Source: Psococerastis gibbosa (taxonomy: Eukaryota; Arthropoda; Insecta; Psocodea; Psocidae). From it: a stretch of 64,000 nt of DNA. The notes under the pieces were generated by a model. That model was not told the DNA's origin. It searched no databases and saw only the letters and a list, made by a program, of their open reading frames with translations. Position numbers and translations under genes: made by a program. Location of the stretch: assembly GCA_963971405.1 (NCBI GenBank), contig OZ020491.1:31981019-32045018 (forward strand), given 5' to 3'. Positions 33,893 through 43,339 of this stretch are shown piece after piece; the stretch's first letter is position 1, and the number at the start of each line of letters is the position of its first letter.

Positions 33893-35043
33893 TGATTAAT
33901 TCTGCTCCTTATTGACATTTCCACATCTCTCCTTGCTTTACATTCTTTCGCAGTTGAACCATGATCAGTGTCGTAATCTGTGCCAAATTTTTCGTTCTTC
34001 CATACACAATTAATGCATTTAAGGTTCTGCAAACACTCATTTAATGTACATGTATGCGGGCCTCCGCATTTAAAGCAAGCTTTAAAATTCTCACTCTCAT
34101 TGCAATACTTGGTGGAATGCCCCAACTTCAGACATTTAGTACATTGTCTTATGTTAATGTATTCAAAAAATTGACAACTTTGAGAGCCAATATATACTTT
34201 CTCTTTGTTCATGAGTTTCCTATTTGAAACTGGATCTAGCGCTATAATTGCTGTCCATACGCTATAATTGTAGCCTGCACTACTTTTCTTTTTAACCTCA
34301 TATCTTGTCAAAAGTTCAACATTTGCTTCTTCTGCCAAATCATTTTGTGTTTTTATTATCTTAATCAAGTCTTTTTCTTCATAATTGTTTATCTGCTGTA
34401 TGCCCACAATTTTAATTTTTGGAAGCAGCTTCTTCGGGGTCTTAATATTAAATTTTCCGGTGTCTTCTAAGATTCTCGATAAAGTATCACAGCTGACTTG
34501 ATTTGCGCATTCTATTTTTACATTTCCCTCTTTAAGTGGAATGATTTTATTAACTTTTAACTTTCCAGATGCATTTCTGCTAATGCATTTATTTACTTCC
34601 ATCATTGTGTCCTTAATTGTTGCATTCAATTTTGACTCCACTTCCAACCTTGGGTAAAATTTTATCTTACTTACATGTTCAGTCGGTTCCCTGACACTTT
34701 TACAAATATCCGAGTATGTTGGGGATTTCCCACAGTATAGTTCATCAACTTTTTCTTCGATTGCTGAGATCTTGTTATCAATTTTTTTCAGAATTTGGTT
34801 TTCCTCCTCTTTATTATTTGCGCATTCAGCGCATGACCACTCCACACAAATATTCTTGTCCATGCCTGCATTGTTCTTAAGTTCCTCAATTTTCTTTAAA
34901 AGTTCATATAATTCCACAGTTATCGTATTGTTTTGGCACTTAACATGAAACCATTTTAGGCAACTCCTACATGCAATCCAGTTATCATCTCCATCTTTGT
35001 TTTTGCAGAATGCACATACCGCATTTTCATCTTCACCTTCCTT
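33886..35043 (-). CDS. LINE ORF1 protein (PHD-like finger, CCHC knuckles)
   Basis: The frame is open from 35043, after a TAA, to the stop at 33886, about 385 codons. It begins with a basic acidic stretch and then CAFCKNKDGDDNWIACRSC, LKWFHVKC (PHD-like). A helical region (KKIDNKISAIEEKVDEL) follows, then zinc knuckles CTKCLKLGHSTKYC and CFKCGGPHTC. No ATG is seen upstream of the PHD region in frame, so the native start is either lost or non-canonical. The role would be nucleic-acid-binding RNP protein for the LINE. The ORF2 start lies 7 bases inside its end. Confidence 0.82.
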   Translation of the reverse strand, partial: KEGEDENAVCAFCKNKDGDDNWIACRSCLKWFHVKCQNNTITVELYELLKKIEELKNNAGMDKNICVEWSCAECANNKEEENQILKKIDNKISAIEEKVDELYCGKSPTYSDICKSVREPTEHVSKIKFYPRLEVESKLNATIKDTMMEVNKCISRNASGKLKVNKIIPLKEGNVKIECANQVSCDTLSRILEDTGKFNIKTPKKLLPKIKIVGIQQINNYEEKDLIKIIKTQNDLAEEANVELLTRYEVKKKSSAGYNYSVWTAIIALDPVSNRKLMNKEKVYIGSQSCQFFEYINIRQCTKCLKLGHSTKYCNESENFKACFKCGGPHTCTLNECLQNLKCINCVWKNEKFGTDYDTDHGSTAKECKARRDVEMSIRSRINQC

Positions 35044-35055
35044 CTTTTTCTTTTA

Positions 35056-36261
35056 ATGTACAAAGCGTAATCGTAATACCACATAGAAAAAAAACTTACC
35101 TAATTGATTTTGGAGGTATCTGATTTGAGCAAAACACCGGCAAAAAGTCTGGTAAGTAAAATATTCAATAAACCCCTCTAGTTACTGTAAGTGCAATGTG
35201 CAATTTTACAATTATTATGATGCTCATTCATGTAATACTGCCTACTAGTCACTAGTCACTACTCAGTACTCGCTACTCGCTATACGCTGGTGCAAGTGCA
35301 CTTTGCCATTGCCAGTGCTGAGTGCACTGCTAGGGGTCAGGGGAGGGCACTTACTTGGCTCTTGGCAGCCATATTTATATTTATTTCGGAGACATACATG
35401 CTGACATGCAAATTTAGTTTTTTTTTCGCTATGAATGCTAGGCAAGGCTCCTAATAATGCTAATAACGGCTAATACTATTGATATATATAATATAATACT
35501 ATATAACATATTATAATACAATTATATAAGTTCTTTGGGCTGCAAAGAAGTTCTAATAATAATAATAATTGGGCAGCGCAAGTGTCGCAAACTTGAAAAG
35601 TTAAAATGGCGGTCATGATACTCATGAAAACATTAAATAAAAAATGGCCGATAAAGGAATAGTAAAATATTGAAATAAAATGCAATCACTTTCTTTTAAA
35701 AATAATTTATGAAACCATATTAATGAGTATGGCTTTTATAAAGATTCCGGTACGGTATGTGCGATGTAATATATAAGTTATTTACCCAATAACAATATCA
35801 GTTCAGCACTCAGCAGTGGCGTGTGTTGGTTACGGAACCCATTGACGCGGTCAACCCTGTGAGCCATTAATAAATATATATTTCTGTTAAATTATACAAT
35901 CAAGTAATAAGAAAGGACCGTACTGAAAGGGTAAAGTTGCCCTTTACCTTTACCAGTGGGATGTGGCCTATGTACTGTCCAGTACTGATGGTTATTACTA
36001 TACTTTTCTCCTTATAATTCCATTCATCAGACCATTGTTATTAACATATATTAGCCATAGTTAGTTTGTTTATCCCTCTCCAACTATGCTCCACGCTATA
36101 CCGAGGCGAATGAGCTACCTGTCCCCAGTGGATACGCCCTGTGCTTTACCATACTGTGTGTGCAGATATCTCACAAACAATCAGTCGTAGAGCTATCAAA
36201 AATATTAGGACACGCAGAAAAATTTTTATGGTCATCTATTGAGGGACTGTATTGTATTGTA
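35056..36261. other. No gene seen; promoter-like motif at 35582-35650
   Basis: GTGTCGCAAACTTGAAA and TTAAAATGGCGGTCATG near 35582-35620 are shared with 51228-51270 upstream of TMED2. No coding sequence is recognised. An (AAT)n stretch is at 35552-35569. Confidence 0.4.
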
Positions 36262-36470
36262 CTTTACTTACTGACTTAAGTTGGCACTGTCAGGCCTGGG
36301 GGACATCAGGCCGCATTCACAACACCAGAACACCACGTCAGCGGATCCTGTCCTTCGCCACTCATCGGCCCGAAGGCCAACTTCCTACACATCTCCCTTT
36401 AGCTGGTCACCATAGCGTCGTCTCGGACGGCCCAAAGGTCTTCTGTTGGGACATGCCATCCATACTACTT
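36262..36470 (-). mobile_element. Possible RTE-type LINE 3' end
   Basis: The plus-strand left edge TACTTTACTTACTGACTTAA is the complement of an AAGT-rich tail like those at 13737 and 14613. A minus frame contains EWRRTGSADVVF. Weak evidence: no clear RT motif. Confidence 0.35.
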
Positions 36471-36539
36471 GTGCTGTTCTTTCAGTCAGTATAATGTATT
36501 ATATTATACAGCCAGTACATTCTTTCCTGCTTACTGAAC

Positions 36540-36943
36540 ATTAAAGCCAACATTGAACTGTTCCCTGAAAGAAATGCTGTCCATCTGCATAACACAAGAA
36601 ATGCTCACCGTTTGGATCTGCCCGGATGCAGGCTGAGTGGGTCCGTCGCATCATTACCAAACTCGGCAATTAGATACTACTATGTCCTGCCAATCGGCCT
36701 TACTAATAAGGATTTTTCAGGATTCAAGGCCGTGGTGACAAGGAAAATGAGAGAATGTCCACTGTACAGCTTGGAAGAGTTCAGGGAACTAAGCTAGGCT
36801 GCATAAACATTGAACCCCTCCTCCCCCCTGTCTAACGTATGCTTACGCATGCAACCTTTTGTTTCAGATTTTTTTTTTTTTTTTTTTTACGGCGTCTATC
36901 CCACCTTGGTGGGTCATGGACAAAGATTGATTGATTGATTGAT
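36540..36943 (+). mobile_element. 3' end of a Jockey-like LINE with (GATT)n tail
   Basis: Encodes HNTRNAHRLDLPGCRLS, then SVASLPNSAIRYYYVLP and FSGFKAVVTRKMRECPLYSL, followed by a 3' UTR ending CTTGGTGGGTCATGGACAAA and GATTGATTGATTGAT. It is the same family as the copy at 14626-14999. A T-run at 36867-36889 has expanded in the UTR. 5'-truncated. Confidence 0.85.
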
Positions 36944-37349
36944 ACAGGATTTTAACACAGATTGGCCACAATTATTGAATTTGATTCGTACAAAAGCGAT
37001 TGGTGTGGTAGTCCCGAGGAAGGCGAACAAGAACTGTGGCCAATTTGTGTTCGTGAAGACCAACTGTCATATACCAAACAATTAGAGGAGCATTTCTGCT
37101 AATTGTACGGCTATTATTTGTTGGCTCTACGATCTATTCTTCCTGTGGAAATCGAATTTGCGCAAAAACCGTAGTGGGGGTACTTCGATTTGCTCTTGAT
37201 TACGAAGACGAATAATTAGACGCACAGTATATATGTATGTATTTTATATCAGGGTATATTGTGAGGTATAGTATGGTAGTAGTAGTAGTAGATTTTTGGC
37301 AGAGTCCCAGGCCACGGTGAGGGCCCATAGGACACACGCCCCATCTTGC

Positions 37350-40300
37350 TCACTCGTACAACCCGATTGCGGTCGCGAAGCGCGCCGCCTCCTTTGGGCG
37401 AAGCTGTTTCCCTGCCTGTAGTCCTCCCAAAGCAAAACCGACCGAGGAAAGACGTTTTCGCCAGACAGCCGGGCAGTCCATCAGCACGTGCCACCCGGTC
37501 TCAGCGCCAATCTCGCAGAAGCGGCAATCCTGCGTGGGAACCTGTACACCCAAGCGAGCAAGGTGAACCCGGAAGGGGCCGTGTCCCGTCAGCATAGCAG
37601 CAGCAGCGCGTACTGCTCGTCGACTGCTGGAGATGACATCACGTTTTAGCCGCTCATCCGGTCCGAGCAAACATGCCTTGGAGTGATGCATTCCGCTTGC
37701 ACTGGACCACACCGAGCTCCACTTGTCCCTCATGACGCAGTTCCCCTGGTTAAGGATAACCCTCCATGGGACCGGGAGAATAGGCTCCGGACCAACTGGA
37801 AAAACTGCTGATCCTGCACGAGCTAGTTCGTCCGCTTTTTCATTGCCAAGCACTCCACTGTGACCGGGAACCCACACCAGCGTTACGGAATTATGGTGTC
37901 TCAATGACATGTATGCAGCCTTACAATCCCGTACAACAGCAGAGGTAGCACAGCCCCGTTGAAGGGCTTGAATTGCGGATTTGCTATCGGAGCAAACTGC
38001 AATGGCCTTGCCACTAAAGTCTTCACAGCACTTTATCCCTTCATGTATAGCAAATAGCTCAGCTTGGAAGACCGACGCATAGTCACCGAGGGGGAGTGAG
38101 ATAGCAATGGGAGGGTCCTCACAGAAGATACCTGCACCGGCTTTCCCGTTCATTTTCGAACCGTCTGTGTAGAGAACAATGTCGAACCCTGACACTATTT
38201 CTCCGAGATTTTCATCCCACTCTTCGCGGGTGGGAAAACGCGCCTGAGCCCCAGTGAAGTAGGTTTCTCTGACTATACGATCACATGGCATTTTCTGTTC
38301 GTTGGGCATCTTCAGATGGAATGTTTCTGCATGGCCGTTGCGAGGAGCTTTTCGGCAGAGCAACCCGGTAATTCTCAATCGATGAAGCGAGAGGGATGCT
38401 GTATGTTCCAGATACAGATACAGTGGTTGTAAGTCCAATAACACCTCTAGCGCGGATGTAGGAGTTGATCGCATTGCCCCAGATATTGAAATGCAAGCCA
38501 GTCTTTGTATTTTCGCCAGCTTCTGCTTTGATGTCTCCAACAACGCCCGTTTCCACCACACAACGCAACCATAACTTAGCGCCGGTCTCACAACAGCCAC
38601 ATAAAGCCACCTCATGACTTTGGTTGTAAGACCCCAGGTACTTCCAAAACCAACCCGCAGGCTCCAAAGAACCGAGCGCGCCTTTGCTATTGTTGAATCC
38701 AAGTGACTGTTCCATAGAAGCTTTGAATCGAGATGAACTCCTAAGAATTTAACACATTTTGAGGATGGAATTTCTTGATCATTAAGAAACAGAGTTGTGT
38801 TCTTTAGCTTCTTTCTCCTAGTAAAAAGAACCGACTGCGTCTTACTGACATTAATGTTAAGGCCTTTGGGGCGACACCACTGCGAGATTATATTGAGCGC
38901 GCGTTGCATTAGTTCGGTAATGACAGACAAATCCATTCCTTTCACAGCTACAACAAGGTCATCTGCATATGCTTGGACATACAGTCCGCTACACGACAGT
39001 ATGTACAACAGCTCGTCCACGACAATGTCCCATACGATAGGCGAGGTCACTGCACCCTGTCCGCAGCCTCTAGCTACCCAGGCTCGAATCGTGCTCCCCC
39101 CTCGAGTGCAGACAACCAATCGTTGACGGAGCATACATAATAACCACTTCCTGATTTGTGGGTCAATCTTTCTTTTCTTTAATAATTCATCAATAGCAGT
39201 CAGAATTAAATTTGAAAAAGCTCCATCCACGTCCAGAAATACACAGAGCGCCATTTCTTTACTGTCAAGACTCCCTTCTAGATACGAGACCAGGCTATGT
39301 AGGGCACTTTCTGTTGACCGCCCTGGCCTGAACCCGTGCTGTCCGTCGTGTAGTTCGTTGGTACCGGTGAGTGTAAGCCTGATTTCTCGTTCGATAAGCC
39401 TTTCCAGTGTCTTTAGCAAGAATGAACTGAGGCTGATGGGTCTGAACGCCGACGGCTTGGTGTAGTCTGATCTACCATGCTTGGGAATGAAGATCACACG
39501 TACTTCCCGCCACTTGAGGGGGATGTAGCTAAATCTTACACAACCCTTATAAATCTCTGTAAGGAATTTAGTAAGCTCACGAGTTCCTTTTTGTAGGAGT
39601 ACCGGAAAGATGCCATCTGTGCCTGGCGATTTAAACGGGGAGAACATTCCCAAAGCATACGTCACTCTTTCTTCCGTTAACCAAGTGGGGTCGACATAAG
39701 AAATGGCTGCTGTAGAGACTTCGTCAGGAGGAAAATTACCATCAGAGTCAAACGTACATTCCGGGAAATGTGTCTCTACTAAGAGCTTCAAGGCTTCGGC
39801 ATCACATGTGGTAAATCCATTCGTTCTGGTACAGAAGAGAGGTCCATTGACAATGCGTTTATCTTTAGATAAGGTTTTCTGCAATCTTGTTGCTTCTGGA
39901 AGATTTGCTATCTCTTCACAGTAAGAACGCCAGCATCTCCGTTTGGAAGCCCGTATTTCTCGCTTATATTGCCGTAGCACAACCTTGTAATCAGCAGTAG
40001 CTACTACGTTGTTATCACCTCGTCTTACTCTTGTACGCAATTTGTTGGTTAGCTTTCGGAGCTTTTCAATTCTCCTGGTCCACCAAGGCGTTTTGTGAGT
40101 AGTTTTTGTCGAAGACAAGGGACAACTATCATTAAAGGAGCTCCTCAGGGCTTCCATCACGCGGTTGCAGAGATCTTCAACTTCATGCGTAGTCTCGGGT
40201 GCAGGAGGGCATTCCCCAAGGCGATCTTTTAGAAGCAATTCATACTCAGCCCAGTTTGTTTTCTTGGGGTTGCGAAAAGCTGATGGGGTAGCTTGTGGTA

Positions 40301-40973
40301 TGTTTAATAGTAGAACAAATGCTACGTAGCAGTGGTCGGATGCCGATTCTTCGTCCAGGACTTGCCAGTCTCTAAGACTCCTCTCTATTCTGCCACATCC
40401 AAATGTGAAATCAAGGACTTCTTCCCTTATAGCATTTATAAAAGTCGGTTTCGAACCCCTGTTCATAACCCTAAGGCCGAATTCCATAGTAAACTCCAAA
40501 AGCTCGTCCCCTCTTCCATTGGTGTTGGTGCTGCCCCATGAGTCCACGTGAGCATTGCCATCACAGCCCAACAAAATGGCTAGATTGTTACTTTTGCAAA
40601 ATTCCACAAGGTGCACAACTTCCAGGGGTGGGCATGGTCTATCGTGAGCAAAGTAGGAAGAAGCCACTACAGCCTCCTCATAGCCAATTTTAACTTTCAC
40701 CGCGACTAAGTCCTTCGTTAGAAACTGCGGCAATAATTCACAATGCACTCCTGTAGCTAAAATGCAGGCTCGGGGTTTTTCTTCTGGCGCAGCAGCAAAG
40801 ATATTCCCATTAAACCCGCCGAGACCTTGTAGTCTTCCCTCATTCCCCAACCAGGGCTCTTGAACCAGGGTAATGTTGATGAGTACCCGACTAATAGTTT
40901 TGATTAAAATAGAAGATGCTGCTATGGCATGTTGCAGATTTATTTGCAGAAATTTAATGTCTGTCATTTTCAT
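37350..40973 (-). CDS. LINE ORF2 polyprotein (endonuclease, reverse transcriptase, RNase H), 1207 aa
   Basis: One open frame. Residues 1-225 form the endonuclease: QINLQHA, the catalytic Glu in VQEPWL (about 39), GCDGNAH (136-142), and SDH (212-214). RT spans about 490-740: FRPISLSSFLLKTLE, HGFRPGRSTESAL, DVDGAFSN, GCGQGAVTSP and YADD (669-672). RNase H follows with YTDGSK, an AELFAI glutamate, CSDSKSAI and WVPGHSGVLGNEKADELA. All catalytic acidic residues and the histidine appear present. A C-terminal C-x2-C-x7-H-x4-C knuckle (CRFCEIGAETGWHVLMDC) ends the protein. It nicks target DNA and copies the LINE RNA. It overlaps ORF1 by 20 bases, implying reinitiation or frameshifting. Confidence 0.95.
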   Translation of the reverse strand: MKMTDIKFLQINLQHAIAASSILIKTISRVLINITLVQEPWLGNEGRLQGLGGFNGNIFAAAPEEKPRACILATGVHCELLPQFLTKDLVAVKVKIGYEEAVVASSYFAHDRPCPPLEVVHLVEFCKSNNLAILLGCDGNAHVDSWGSTNTNGRGDELLEFTMEFGLRVMNRGSKPTFINAIREEVLDFTFGCGRIERSLRDWQVLDEESASDHCYVAFVLLLNIPQATPSAFRNPKKTNWAEYELLLKDRLGECPPAPETTHEVEDLCNRVMEALRSSFNDSCPLSSTKTTHKTPWWTRRIEKLRKLTNKLRTRVRRGDNNVVATADYKVVLRQYKREIRASKRRCWRSYCEEIANLPEATRLQKTLSKDKRIVNGPLFCTRTNGFTTCDAEALKLLVETHFPECTFDSDGNFPPDEVSTAAISYVDPTWLTEERVTYALGMFSPFKSPGTDGIFPVLLQKGTRELTKFLTEIYKGCVRFSYIPLKWREVRVIFIPKHGRSDYTKPSAFRPISLSSFLLKTLERLIEREIRLTLTGTNELHDGQHGFRPGRSTESALHSLVSYLEGSLDSKEMALCVFLDVDGAFSNLILTAIDELLKKRKIDPQIRKWLLCMLRQRLVVCTRGGSTIRAWVARGCGQGAVTSPIVWDIVVDELLYILSCSGLYVQAYADDLVVAVKGMDLSVITELMQRALNIISQWCRPKGLNINVSKTQSVLFTRRKKLKNTTLFLNDQEIPSSKCVKFLGVHLDSKLLWNSHLDSTIAKARSVLWSLRVGFGSTWGLTTKVMRWLYVAVVRPALSYGCVVWWKRALLETSKQKLAKIQRLACISISGAMRSTPTSALEVLLDLQPLYLYLEHTASLSLHRLRITGLLCRKAPRNGHAETFHLKMPNEQKMPCDRIVRETYFTGAQARFPTREEWDENLGEIVSGFDIVLYTDGSKMNGKAGAGIFCEDPPIAISLPLGDYASVFQAELFAIHEGIKCCEDFSGKAIAVCSDSKSAIQALQRGCATSAVVRDCKAAYMSLRHHNSVTLVWVPGHSGVLGNEKADELARAGSAVFPVGPEPILPVPWRVILNQGNCVMRDKWSSVWSSASGMHHSKACLLGPDERLKRDVISSSRRAVRAAAAMLTGHGPFRVHLARLGVQVPTQDCRFCEIGAETGWHVLMDCPAVWRKRLSSVGFALGGLQAGKQLRPKEAARFATAIGLYE

Positions 40974-42909
40974 TTATTTTAATATCTGAGTCTTCATTTA
41001 CATTTCCACTGGGAGCATGTTTTTGGTTACGGCAGGCATACACTGCTTTACGAAAGTCCGGACACGCCATGGAGTCCATCCTATGCCCATCGCAGTTGCA
41101 AGCGTAACAATGAAGATTCCCTTGACAATCCTTTGCTCTGTGCCCTTCTGCTCCGCAACGTCTACAAAGTTCTTTACTTTCAGTGCCTTCACACCGCCAT
41201 GATGAATGACCATAACGCTTGCACTTCCGACAAAAATCCGGATTGAATTTCTCGCGGACTTTTGCTCTTGTCCAACCCACCGTAATAAAACCCCTGTCTG
41301 CCGCCAACAATGCTGCCTCTATTGGAAGTGTAACAGAGCTAAAGTACGTAAGATTGCGAGCTTGCCGAATTCCTGCTACCTTAATTTCCTTTGCATCAAT
41401 AGAAAGTGATGAGCTAAAGGCGTCTTGTAATTCGGTCTCCTTAGTAAATTCATCTAAGTTTGATACAAAAAGTACGCCTTCCGAGTTTTTTAAAATAACT
41501 TCTGAGTTTATTTTCTCTTTAATTTTCACTGCGAAATTGTTCCTGCCCCCAGATTTCTTTTCTTTGAAATAAACGTTCAGATTACCATCCTGTTTTTTAA
41601 CAACTCTTTTGATTTCCACACCGACATCGTCAGGGTTAATCTCTGCTCTCAGTTTTCCCACTGCCTCAGCAAAGGTGAGATTATCAGACATTTTGACGGT
41701 TACTGCGTCATTATTACGTCGAGCTCTTCCGCGGACAACCTTCTTAGCTTCACCGTCGGCATGTGGCCCCTTCCTCTGTATACAGATTCTTACCGAAATT
41801 TGGCGGCTGTGCAGAATACTTTCTGCAAGTTTACGAAGCTGGCCATGCTCAATTACTTCATGCGGCGCTGCCATCGTAATTGACTGAACCCCCATTTCTT
41901 GACACTTACTGCCCACTTTTTCAATTAACTCAACAATATGTTCGAAATTTGGAGTTTCACCCACAAGCCCCAGAATTAATTCTTGTGCAGTCTCAACTTC
42001 AGCTTCTGAGAGTTCGTCTTCATATAAGACGTGGTCACTACTCTTTATCAAGACGATTTTTCCCGTTTCCAACTTCGTTGACATAACCCTGTTAATAGCA
42101 GGCAATTGCCTGCTTAATGAGTTCATTAAAAAATTGTCTTCCATTTTATCCACCAGTAAGAAACGCATACCTTCACTTCTGATTATACTTTTCTTTTGAA
42201 GTTTGGTGCACCGGAAAGCAGGTTGAGGCCAGTTCATTAAGATTAACTTCGAAAAATCCGCTGAGTTTTTAGCCTCCAACATGTTTCGGTGGATTTCTTC
42301 GATATTTTGCAGGTCCTTAGCATCACGCTTAGGGTATGTTTGTGTTTCAGAGTCAACGCCCCTAGAAGTCTTAAAAACAGGGTTAAGGCTCTGAACGAGA
42401 AGAATTATTTTGTCTAACAGAGCTAAAGAATCCTCAGTAGTAAGCGACTGCCGGACACATTTGAGATCTGAAACTATTTCCCATACCTTCTGGTGCTCGG
42501 GGGTAGTAGTGAAAGGTATATCCTTACTAACGACCCTAATCGTCTGGTAACGAGGGGTTGAAAACACTTCCGGGCTGGCATCCTGTTCTTCGCATCGCGG
42601 TCTTTTGGAAACAGGAGGAGTCCCATTGGCATTGGTGGAATCTAACAAGTTGCTTTTTGGAGGCGTCCGCCGTAATACCGTCCTCTTAGGAAACATGTTT
42701 GTACGTTCTTGTTGCCTCAGGGCTTCATCTTTATCAAGTAATAGAGAATTCTGTTCATTCTCACCCATTTCGTGGAACCACGCTTTTAGACCTGGACCCT
42801 CCGAATTTGACCTCTCCCGCGTGGGTGAAGTCAATAATTTTGGTTTCCTTCTAGAAGCATCAGACACACCGCTACCCGGGGCTTCATTTCCATCCATAGC
42901 CTCTCCCAA
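40954..42909 (-). CDS. LINE ORF1 (gag-like) protein, 651 aa
   Basis: Open frame from MGEAMDGNEAPGSG to a stop 20 bases inside ORF2. The N-terminal third is polar and probably disordered (KPKLLTSPTRERSNSEG). The centre is unassigned. The C-terminus has three consecutive zinc knuckles: CRKCKRYGHSSWRC, CRRCGAEGHRAKDC and CYACNCDGHRMDSMAC. That arrangement is usual for ORF1 proteins of R1, LOA and I-type LINEs, which coat the element RNA. No stops or frameshifts. Confidence 0.93.
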   Translation of the reverse strand: MGEAMDGNEAPGSGVSDASRRKPKLLTSPTRERSNSEGPGLKAWFHEMGENEQNSLLLDKDEALRQQERTNMFPKRTVLRRTPPKSNLLDSTNANGTPPVSKRPRCEEQDASPEVFSTPRYQTIRVVSKDIPFTTTPEHQKVWEIVSDLKCVRQSLTTEDSLALLDKIILLVQSLNPVFKTSRGVDSETQTYPKRDAKDLQNIEEIHRNMLEAKNSADFSKLILMNWPQPAFRCTKLQKKSIIRSEGMRFLLVDKMEDNFLMNSLSRQLPAINRVMSTKLETGKIVLIKSSDHVLYEDELSEAEVETAQELILGLVGETPNFEHIVELIEKVGSKCQEMGVQSITMAAPHEVIEHGQLRKLAESILHSRQISVRICIQRKGPHADGEAKKVVRGRARRNNDAVTVKMSDNLTFAEAVGKLRAEINPDDVGVEIKRVVKKQDGNLNVYFKEKKSGGRNNFAVKIKEKINSEVILKNSEGVLFVSNLDEFTKETELQDAFSSSLSIDAKEIKVAGIRQARNLTYFSSVTLPIEAALLAADRGFITVGWTRAKVREKFNPDFCRKCKRYGHSSWRCEGTESKELCRRCGAEGHRAKDCQGNLHCYACNCDGHRMDSMACPDFRKAVYACRNQKHAPSGNVNEDSDIKINENDRH

Positions 42910-43224
42910 CGTTGCGCCACTGGCTTATACTTGAGTATGGCCAGATATGTAATCACAACACAGGTTTCAACTTGTTTTGAAGCGTACACTGGATTTAAAA
43001 ACGTATTTTTAGTCAGTAAAACTGCTTTATATTGGATAAACCGATTTAAAAAAAAGGATTTTATCACACTTCTGTCCTACTTAACCAATTATAACCGCAC
43101 TGAAACAGTTTAATTAGGCTTAAAGTCGCAAAAACAGGCCCGTGACATTTACCGCATGTATCACCGCTCGCTGCCATAGGCGTACTCTATAGTATGGTAC
43201 AATACACGCTGATGATTTTTCCAG

Positions 43225-43283
43225 AATCCACGGAAATTACTGTCAAACGCCAAGAGGTAACATCAGATGACGAAATATCGTAA
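43225..43283 (+). other. Relic of the zinc-finger leader exon upstream of gene 4
   Basis: After an acceptor-like TTTTTCCAG, a phase-1 reading gives ESTEITVKRQEVTSDDEIS and then TAA. It resembles the pseudogene leader at 58280 (ETTEEVVIKCEIASDDE) and gene 1 (ELIVKREIISDD). It ends in a stop and is not in frame with the gene 4 ATG, so it may be 5' UTR or a decayed exon. The LINE insertion site is 25 bases upstream of its acceptor. Confidence 0.5.
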
Positions 43284-43339
43284 TCAAAAGATTCAGTAGA
43301 AAAGAAAGACTGCGATTTCCAGGCTGCTTATCTATAACG

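Larger units (their letters stand above)
30951..35055 (-). mobile_element. Near-intact LINE with PHD-plus-CCHC ORF1
   Basis: Minus-strand order is ORF1 (PHD-like finger, coiled region, CCHC knuckles), ORF2 (endonuclease and reverse transcriptase) overlapping ORF1 by a few bases, a short 3' UTR and a (CAA)n tail, seen as TGTTGTTGTTGTTGT near 30951. Only one in-frame stop interrupts ORF2. It is placed in the Jockey/CR1 supergroup; the exact clade is not assigned. The 5' limit is uncertain. Confidence 0.87.
37279..43187 (-). mobile_element. Full-length LINE of the LOA/R1 group with intact ORFs and 12-bp target duplication
   Basis: TATAGTATGGTA at 37267-37278 and at 43188-43199 flanks a 5,909-bp element. 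On the minus strand it has a 5' UTR of about 278 bp, ORF1 with three CCHC knuckles, ORF2 with endonuclease, RT and RNase H, and a short 3' UTR ending in (CTA)n (seen as GTAGTAGTAGTAG at 37279). Both ORFs are uninterrupted, and the duplication is identical on both sides. This looks like a recent, possibly mobile copy. It lies immediately upstream of zinc-finger gene 4. Confidence 0.95.

Noticed and set aside
38281-42934. Antisense and shifted-frame ORFs across the LINE at 37-43 kb
   Set aside because: They are shadows of the long ORF1/ORF2 frames and contain no motifs.
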